Source: Patescibacteria group bacterium
GTDB taxonomy: Bacteria; Patescibacteriota; Patescibacteriia; Patescibacteriales; VMTK01
Assembly: GCA_018896595.1 (NCBI GenBank)
Contig: JAHIME010000060.1
Coordinates: 1 to 10,768 of the forward strand
Reading direction: 5' to 3'
DNA: 10,768 bases
Position numbers and translations under genes: made by a program. Numbering within the stretch: the stretch's first letter is position 1; the number at the start of each line of letters is the position of its first letter. Under the pieces are notes generated by a model. It made no database searches, was not told where the DNA came from, and saw nothing but the letters and a program-made list of their open reading frames with translations. Positions 6,092 through 10,768 of the stretch are shown one piece after another.

Positions 6092-7132
6092 ATGTCCAAA
6101 TACATAAAAATTTCGCCGAATATCCAGCAAATAACCATTGACAACCCGAGAACCGCTAATGAAAAATTAGTCTGGATTGATATTTGCGAGGCGGGCAAAA
6201 AAGAATTGGAATATTTGCGCAAAAATTATAATTTTAATTTAACGCATCTGCAAGCCTCAACCGCTAAATCAGTCGCCCAAAGGCCGATGATAGCGCAAAA
6301 CGAAAATTATCTGTTTATGATCCTGCATTTTCCGGTTTTTCAGTTAACGCCCGCCGCAAAAAGAAGTCTCTTTGAAAATACAAAACGTAAGATAAAAATT
6401 CAAGATCAACACGCGAAATATTGCATTACAGCCGGAGAAATAGATTTTTTCATAGGCAATGGCTACTTGATTACTCTGCATAATAACAACATCAAAACTT
6501 TAAGCGAATTTTTCAACCTCTGCAAAAAAGACAGCGATTCCCTGCTCGCCTATAAATTTGAATCCTCGGCTATCCTGCTTTACGAACTGCTGGAAAAGCT
6601 TATGCTTTCCTGTTTTCCCCTGCTTGACCAGAACAGCGTGGAAATCGCTAAAACGGAAGAAATAATTTTTGAGCAGGAGCAAAAAAGGGCGGTCTCTTAT
6701 ATCCTGTCCTTAAGGCATAATATCATAAACTTCCGCAAAATCATGCAAAGCCACAAAAATATCATCAAGCAATTAATGGGCATAAAAAGCGGGCTTGTTC
6801 CTGAGCAGAAAATCAAGCCGTACTACAATGAATTGCTTGAACGTTCAAAAAGAGTCTGGGAAATTTTGGAAAACCAGAAAGAAATGATTGAAGTGCTTAA
6901 CGGCACCAATGAATCATTGCTTAATTACCGCATCAGCGATATAATGAAAACGCTCACCATTTTTTCCGTTATTGTCTTCCCTCTTACTTTGTTTGCCGCC
7001 ATTTTCGGCATGAATATTGAAGGAGGAATGCCGTTCATCAGTAATGAAAACGGCTTTTGGATTATTGTATCAATTATGCTTACATGCTGTTTATGCATGC
7101 TGGTATTTTTTAAAAAGAAAAAGTGGCTGTAA
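6092..7132 (+). CDS. corA: CorA-family magnesium/divalent cation channel
   Basis: A 346-aa member of the 2-TM-GxN family, close to the usual CorA length of about 320-350. CorA forms a pentameric inner-membrane channel for Mg2+ (sometimes Co2+ or Ni2+). The N-terminal 270 residues form the cytosolic funnel, with long charged helices at about 180-275. Two membrane segments lie at about 287-305 and 321-340, with the signature GMN at 306-308 followed by IEGGMPF, the periplasmic entry loop. The protein ends KKKKWL, the basic tail expected on the cytosolic side. The gene stands alone between a divergent operon and a convergent tRNA-modification gene. Which ion it carries cannot be told from sequence alone. 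Confidence 0.92.
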   Translation: MSKYIKISPNIQQITIDNPRTANEKLVWIDICEAGKKELEYLRKNYNFNLTHLQASTAKSVAQRPMIAQNENYLFMILHFPVFQLTPAAKRSLFENTKRKIKIQDQHAKYCITAGEIDFFIGNGYLITLHNNNIKTLSEFFNLCKKDSDSLLAYKFESSAILLYELLEKLMLSCFPLLDQNSVEIAKTEEIIFEQEQKRAVSYILSLRHNIINFRKIMQSHKNIIKQLMGIKSGLVPEQKIKPYYNELLERSKRVWEILENQKEMIEVLNGTNESLLNYRISDIMKTLTIFSVIVFPLTLFAAIFGMNIEGGMPFISNENGFWIIVSIMLTCCLCMLVFFKKKKWL

Positions 7133-7169
7133 ATAGATGTCTTCCGATAAATCCGGAGAAGAAAAAAGA

Positions 7170-8114
7170 TTACTTTAAAATATTCTTTACATCTTCCAAA
7201 CTCTCAACTTTCACCAATCCGCTCCTCATCTCACTCGCTCCGGGCAAGCCGCGGACATACCAGCATAAATGCTTTCTCATTTCTATTATCCCTTGCCTGC
7301 TTTTTAATTTTTCCGCCAGTTCGGCATGCTTTAAAGCGATTTTAAAAATTTCTTTTTCGCCTTTTACTTCCGCTTTTTTATTTTTCATTTCCCTGAAAAG
7401 CCAGGGCCTGCCCAAAGCGCCCCGCGCGATGCCGACGCCGCCGGCTTTGGTTTTTTCCAGCAAATCAAAAGCATCCCGCGCGCTCATCACTCCGCCATTG
7501 GCGAGAATTATTCCTCCGAAATAATTTCTCGCTTTTTTTATTATTTCGCGATCAACCGGGCCGCCAAATCCTTGCGCCAATGTTCTGCCGTGGATCATCG
7601 CCGCGCTGATCGGCAAATCTTTCATATAATCCAAAAACATCAAGCAATCAATTTCGCCTGATTTCGCCCGCAATTTTATTGATACCGGCAAATCAGTATT
7701 GCCAAGAACGGCCTTGATAACCTCGCGCGCCTGTTTTAAATTCCGCATCAAAGCCGCGCCGGCTCCTTGCTTAAAAATTTTCGGCACAGGACAGCCGAAG
7801 TTTATGTCAATGCCATCCGGCATCCGGAACTGTTGTTTTTTACTCGCCAATAAGCGAACGGCTTTAGCGAAATGATCGGGATTGCTGCCGAACAATTGGG
7901 CGATATACGGCGCTTCTTTTTTGTCGGATTGCAAAAGCTCCAATGTTTTAATCGGATTATAAACCAAAGCGGCCGCGCTCGCCATTTCGCCGTATAAAAC
8001 ATCAGCGCCGAATTCTTTGCAAATCCGCCTGAAAGCGCTGTCTGCGATGCCTGCCATAGGGGCTAATGCGAAAATCGGTTTTTCAATTTTTTCCCAAAAA
8101 TTATTGTCTGCCAT
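7170..8114 (-). CDS. dusB: tRNA-dihydrouridine synthase (DUS family, DusB-like)
   Basis: FMN-dependent enzyme reducing uridine to dihydrouridine in the tRNA D loop, using NADPH. The 314-aa length is typical. Motifs in order: ALAPMAGIADSAFRR (about 16-30, FMN-barrel start), YGEM (about 41-44), DINFGCPVPK (about 103-112) with N105 and catalytic C108, GAALM (about 119-123), SIKLR, IHGRT...G, ILANGGV, and GVGIARGALGRPWLF (phosphate binding). The C-terminal helical tRNA-binding domain carries MRKHLCWY. DusB is the most likely subfamily, but DUS subfamilies are hard to separate by eye. The ATG at 8114 has no Shine-Dalgarno, and TATAAT lies only two bases before it, so a very short leader is conceivable. 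It converges on corA with a 37-bp gap. Confidence 0.93.
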   Translation of the reverse strand: MADNNFWEKIEKPIFALAPMAGIADSAFRRICKEFGADVLYGEMASAAALVYNPIKTLELLQSDKKEAPYIAQLFGSNPDHFAKAVRLLASKKQQFRMPDGIDINFGCPVPKIFKQGAGAALMRNLKQAREVIKAVLGNTDLPVSIKLRAKSGEIDCLMFLDYMKDLPISAAMIHGRTLAQGFGGPVDREIIKKARNYFGGIILANGGVMSARDAFDLLEKTKAGGVGIARGALGRPWLFREMKNKKAEVKGEKEIFKIALKHAELAEKLKSRQGIIEMRKHLCWYVRGLPGASEMRSGLVKVESLEDVKNILK

Positions 8115-8201
8115 AATTATAATTTATCATATTTTCATTTATGGCGCAAAAATTAGCAGACAGGACATTTCTATTTCACCTTTACAAGTCTACAAAAACC
8201 C

Positions 8202-8230
8202 TTGACAAAAATTTTGATTAATGATAAATT
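8202..8230 (+). promoter_or_regulatory. Sigma70-type promoter of the hydrolase/acyltransferase cassette
   Basis: Consensus -35 TTGACA (8202-8207), a 17-bp spacer, then TAAATT (8225-8230) preceded by TG in the extended -10 position (8222-8223). It lies about 48 bases before the ATG at 8278 and is the strongest -35 match near any gene in the window. Confidence 0.6.
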
Positions 8231-8266
8231 ATAGTGTTCTAACGACCTTTGACAATAAAATATGAT

Positions 8267-8272
8267 GGAGGT
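8267..8272 (+). promoter_or_regulatory. Strong Shine-Dalgarno (GGAGGT) of the YiiX-like gene
   Basis: GGAGGT, five bases before the ATG at 8278, fixes that start. Most neighbouring core genes lack such a site. Confidence 0.75.
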
Positions 8273-8277
8273 GAAAG

Positions 8278-8868
8278 ATGATTGCGGAACTAAATATAAT
8301 AAAAAATCCCGTGTATGGAACGCATTATCGCAAAGGGGATGTCGGTTTTATTCATAGAACCGGCGAAGGAGCGGACTGGATTTGCAAACTAATCGCTTTA
8401 TTGGGAAGCGACCCGTTCGCTTTGGTTAGGCCAAACCACACAATATTAATAACCGGCGAAAATACTGCGCTGGAAACAGCCGGCCTTCACGGAAGCGGCA
8501 CGCAGGAAGTTGAAATAAAGAAAAATTTTATAGCAAGCAAGGATTTAATATTTTTTCGCAGGCCGAAAGAGCTTACGGAAAACATGGACGAAATCATAAA
8601 AAAGGGCAGGGCGTTAATCGGCACGAAATTTGACATGTGGCCGATTTGGTGGGCCGGGCTTGAAAAATTGCTTTTACTGGAAAATCGGCTGAAATATAAG
8701 CCGGTGCCAAGATTGCGCGGACGCTCAAACCTAATGTGCTCAAACTATTTCGCCCTTATTTTTCAGGAACAATATCAGAAATACAGCCCTTTTAAAGATC
8801 GCCATTGGACCAAGGTTTCTCCATGGCATCTTTGGACAGGAGATTGGCTGGAACCATTCGCATATTAA
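8278..8868 (+). CDS. YiiX-like permuted NlpC/P60 (papain-fold) cysteine hydrolase or acyltransferase
   Basis: A 196-aa protein with the layout of circularly permuted NlpC/P60 enzymes (YiiX/YebB, related to LRAT). GDVGFIHRTGEG (about 20-31) is followed by the catalytic-His candidate in RPNHTILITG (H54) and ENTALETAG (about 61-69). The putative nucleophile is C154 in LMCSNYFALIF. The end, SPWHLWTGDWLEPF, matches the usual sP.dl segment of the family. No signal peptide is visible, so it is probably cytosolic or membrane-peripheral through its aromatic patch (about 119-135). The permuted branch acts on amide or ester bonds in lipids or peptides; the substrate here is unknown. The start is fixed by GGAGGT. 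It heads a cassette with a GNAT-like acyltransferase 98 bases downstream, with a shared terminator. The fold call is by motif only. Confidence 0.7.
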   Translation: MIAELNIIKNPVYGTHYRKGDVGFIHRTGEGADWICKLIALLGSDPFALVRPNHTILITGENTALETAGLHGSGTQEVEIKKNFIASKDLIFFRRPKELTENMDEIIKKGRALIGTKFDMWPIWWAGLEKLLLLENRLKYKPVPRLRGRSNLMCSNYFALIFQEQYQKYSPFKDRHWTKVSPWHLWTGDWLEPFAY

Positions 8869-8954
8869 TCAAAAAGCGTCACCTGCTTAACAAATCAAAC
8901 AAACACGAAAAAGTGGCGAGGAGGAATGGCGAATCCATAAAAAAATAATCTATG

Positions 8955-8960
8955 GGAGGG
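8955..8960 (+). promoter_or_regulatory. Shine-Dalgarno (GGGAGG-type) that decides the start of the acyltransferase-like gene
   Basis: A purine block GGAGGG lies at 8955-8960, six bases before the ATG at 8967. An earlier in-frame ATG at 8952 overlaps this site and has no ribosome binding site of its own, so translation should begin at 8967. Confidence 0.7.
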
Positions 8961-8966
8961 ATTATT

Positions 8967-9650
8967 ATGGATAAGCTGATAATAAGGGAGATAAGCAACG
9001 GCAACGGAGAGTTTGAACAAGCTATTTCTTTCTCGCGAAAAATGTTCTTGAAAGCAGATTTGGAAGATTTGAAAAAATTGAAAGTTGCGCATAACGGCGA
9101 CCCGGTGATGCTGGAAAGATTGCGCGAAGAAGAAATGATTTTACGAGAAAATTTTGGCAAGATTAATAATTATCCCAATATTCTTTTTGGGGCCTATTTA
9201 GACGGAGTGTTGTGCGGAACCTTAGGATTCTTTGAGCAAAACATCCCTATTAAAAGAATTTTTAGCGGAGTTTCTTTATCTCAAACAAAAGAGGTAAAAG
9301 AGATTACCAAGCTTACATGGGATGTTGAGCTGTTTTTTGACATAAAACTGCTGGTTATAAAAACGCTTGTTTGCGCGATATTTTTAGTCGCGCATAAAAT
9401 GAACCACAGTGAATATGTCGGCAGTGTTAAGCCAAGGACATTCTCGTTAATCCAAAGAATATTGGGGCGGGATTCTTTTAAAAAAATCCCATACAAAAAA
9501 ATAACAGCCGAGGAGGTTCCTCTGGATTCAAGATTATTCTATTTGTATAATGACCGCCCCGTGGTCTTCGCAACAAACCAAAACATAGCTAAGGAAGGGG
9601 GAAGGAGGTTGGAAAAAATTCTAAAATTAGTAGTTGAAATTAATATATGA
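8967..9650 (+). CDS. GNAT-fold acyltransferase resembling FeeM/LuxI-type N-acyl amino acid synthases
   Basis: A 227-aa protein starting MDKLIIREIS at 8967; the upstream ATG at 8952 is rejected because it overlaps the Shine-Dalgarno. Features suggesting the FeeM/LuxI branch of the GNAT fold are an early helical region containing FSRKMF, a central strand pair FGAYLDGVLCGTLGFFE (about 74-90), then EITKLTWDVELFF (about 112-124). The last resembles the E..rl.v core strand of acyl-amino-acid synthases. A late VKPRTFSLIQRILG (about 154-167) corresponds to the ...p.h..fY..lGF segment. No clear acetyl-CoA loop (Q/RxxGxG/A) is seen, which fits enzymes that use acyl-ACP. The predicted product would be an acylated amino acid or amine, but this is inference from weak similarity. 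Second gene of the cassette, ending 23 bases before a strong terminator. Confidence 0.5.
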   Translation: MDKLIIREISNGNGEFEQAISFSRKMFLKADLEDLKKLKVAHNGDPVMLERLREEEMILRENFGKINNYPNILFGAYLDGVLCGTLGFFEQNIPIKRIFSGVSLSQTKEVKEITKLTWDVELFFDIKLLVIKTLVCAIFLVAHKMNHSEYVGSVKPRTFSLIQRILGRDSFKKIPYKKITAEEVPLDSRLFYLYNDRPVVFATNQNIAKEGGRRLEKILKLVVEINI

Positions 9651-9673
9651 GGGGGAGGGTAGACGAACAAATC

Positions 9674-9706
9674 GCGCCGAGCACGCAAAACTCGGCGCCT
9701 TTTTTT
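9674..9706 (+). terminator. Strong intrinsic terminator of the hydrolase/acyltransferase cassette
   Basis: A perfect 8-bp GC-rich stem, GCGCCGAG (9674-9681) with CTCGGCGC (9691-9698), encloses a 9-base loop and is followed by seven T (9700-9706). The T-run serves plus-strand transcripts. On the minus strand the stem is not followed by T, so it would not efficiently end the convergent gene. Confidence 0.92.
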
Positions 9707-9721
9707 ATTGATTTTTATAAT

Positions 9722-10768
9722 TTATTCCACTTTCTTGGTAAAATAAGTAAACCCAATTACTATTAAAAGCATCAGTAAAATTAAAACGGCTAAAGCGAAC
9801 AGCTTGCCGGCCGACTGCAGAAACAGGGCGCTCAAGCCAAAGCCGCCGGCTAAAAAATAATAAATTAGAACCGTCTGCCTTTGCGTAAGGCCAAAACTTA
9901 AAAAGCGATGATGTAAATGCGATTTGTCGGCGAACGAGAAAGGATTTTTGCCTTGAGCCAGCCGCCTGATAATCGTCCATGCCGCGTCCATTATCGGAAT
10001 GCCCATAATCAGCAAAGCAATGGCGATTTTTCCGCCGGAAATTATGGCCAGCACCCCCAGGACATAGCCCAAAAGCAAAGAGCCGCCCTCGCCCAAGAAT
10101 ATTTTTGCCGGATGCCAGTTAAAAATCAAAAAACCGAGGCAGGCGCCGGCCAAAATCAAGGCGGCCAAGCCGATATCCGGCTGGTAGTATTTTGTGGTCA
10201 TGGTGAACAAAAAAATAATAATTCCGCCAATGGCGGTTACGCCGGTTACCAAGCCGTCAACGCCGTCCAACAATTTCGTGGTGTACATCATGCCCATAAG
10301 CCAAAGAACGGCAAAGCCGTCGGCCAAAACCATAAAATAACGCATGCCGCCCCCCCAATCCATCACGGGAATCCGCCATTGGTCAAGATGGATAAGCCCG
10401 CCAAAAGGGTTGGTTATTTTTTCAATGCCGACTCCGCCGATAATTACGGCGATAATGGCCAGAATGGGAAAAATAATCTGCTGTTTCGGCTTTAAATTGT
10501 ATTTATCGTCCAAAAATCCGCCGATCATTAAAAAGCAGGCGCCGGCAAAAAACCCCAGCCAATGGCGCGCCTCCAAATCGCCGGCCAAGAGCTTATCGCG
10601 GACAAAATACAAAACAAGAAAAAACGACAAAAAAATAGCCATTCCTCCGAGCAATGGCGTCGCGGTTCGGTGAATTTTCCTGTCCAAATCCGGCTTGTCA
10701 ACTATGCCGCGCCTAATCGCGAAGTTCTTTACCAATAAAGTAAAGATAATTGAAAGAAGCAAAGCGCA
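9722..10768 (-). CDS. WecA/MraY-family polyprenyl-phosphate sugar-1-phosphate transferase (start outside window)
   Basis: Integral membrane enzyme that transfers a sugar-1-phosphate from a UDP-sugar to undecaprenyl phosphate, the priming step of envelope glycan synthesis. About ten hydrophobic segments are visible. Motifs numbered from the codon at 10762: VDKPDLDRKIHRTATPLLGG (about 21-40), GGFLDDKYNL (about 81-90, DD catalytic/Mg2+ pair), TTKLLDGVDGLVTG (about 161-174), FLGEGGSLLLG (about 222-232), and SHLHHRF (about 281-287, UDP-binding His motif). The family's usual Asn before the DGxDGL block is Lys here and GD.GS is GEGGS, a pattern I associate with Patescibacteria. The open frame continues to the window edge (codons GCT and TGC before 10762). 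A TTG at 10762 is unlikely to be the start, and part of the first membrane helix is missing. WecA-like is more likely than MraY. Confidence 0.88.
   Translation of the reverse strand, partial: CALLLSIIFTLLVKNFAIRRGIVDKPDLDRKIHRTATPLLGGMAIFLSFFLVLYFVRDKLLAGDLEARHWLGFFAGACFLMIGGFLDDKYNLKPKQQIIFPILAIIAVIIGGVGIEKITNPFGGLIHLDQWRIPVMDWGGGMRYFMVLADGFAVLWLMGMMYTTKLLDGVDGLVTGVTAIGGIIIFLFTMTTKYYQPDIGLAALILAGACLGFLIFNWHPAKIFLGEGGSLLLGYVLGVLAIISGGKIAIALLIMGIPIMDAAWTIIRRLAQGKNPFSFADKSHLHHRFLSFGLTQRQTVLIYYFLAGGFGLSALFLQSAGKLFALAVLILLMLLIVIGFTYFTKKVE

Noticed and set aside
7139..7162. Weak stem-loop between convergent corA and dusB as a terminator
   Set aside because: The stem CTTCCG/CGGAGAAG is bulged and no T-run follows on either strand.
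8250..8255. Second TTGACA as an additional promoter
   Set aside because: Its -10 would fall inside the coding region of the YiiX-like gene, and no good hexamer is present at the right spacing.
8918..8940. Tiny leader ORF (Met-Ala-Asn-Pro-stop) with GAGGAGG just before it
   Set aside because: The Shine-Dalgarno is only one base from the ATG, too close for efficient initiation. No attenuator stem-loop was found around it.
8952..8954. ATG at 8952 as the start of the acyltransferase-like gene
   Set aside because: It overlaps the GGAGGG ribosome-binding site that serves the ATG at 8967.
10760..10762. TTG start codon for the WecA-like gene
   Set aside because: The frame stays open to the window edge and the family normally has further N-terminal hydrophobic residues before this point, so the real start is beyond 10768.

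Overview
The window looks like a chromosomal segment of a Patescibacteria (Candidate Phyla Radiation) bacterium, probably of the Parcubacteria group. The evidence is the gene set and style. There is a dnaX gene paired with a small conserved protein of unknown role, and a membrane-anchored VirD4/HerA-like ATPase paired with a small amphipathic protein. There is also a WecA/MraY-family transferase with altered active-site motifs (KLLDGVDGL, GEGGS). Most core genes have AT-rich leaders without a Shine-Dalgarno. The assignment rests on protein style only, not on a marker gene.

Left end (1-484): the minus strand holds the first 30 codons of an unrecognised gene, then an intact tRNA-Gln(CTG) at 216-286. 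Next to it is a second, broken copy of the same tRNA (about 332-480). Its first 53 nt are identical to the intact gene but interrupted by two identical 34-bp GC-rich imperfect palindromes. A third, different palindrome follows at the point where the identity ends. The three breaks fall at tRNA nucleotides 11, 32 and 53, exactly 21 nt apart, each between T and C. This is the most unusual structure in the window.

Middle (482-5952, all minus strand): a two-gene unit (222-aa conserved protein, then dnaX) has a good promoter at 2861-2889. Upstream is a two-gene unit (167-aa conserved protein, then the 849-aa ATPase) reading from a divergent intergenic region at 5953-6091. That region also carries a 21-bp-period direct repeat and an extended -10 promoter for the plus-strand CorA gene (6092-7132). 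A DUS-family tRNA-dihydrouridine synthase (7170-8114, minus) converges on corA.

Right (8115-9706, plus): a self-contained two-gene cassette has its own sigma70-like promoter, strong Shine-Dalgarno sites before both genes and a strong intrinsic terminator. It encodes a permuted NlpC/P60 (YiiX-like) cysteine hydrolase or acyltransferase and a GNAT-fold protein resembling FeeM/LuxI-type acyl-amino-acid synthases. The rest of the window (9722-10768, minus) is a polyprenyl-phosphate glycan-1-phosphate transferase (WecA/MraY family) that runs off the end. Its true start lies outside the window.

Housekeeping functions (replication clamp loader, tRNA modification, Mg2+ transport, cell-envelope lipid carrier priming) thus sit beside two poorly understood units: the ATPase pair and the hydrolase/acyltransferase cassette.
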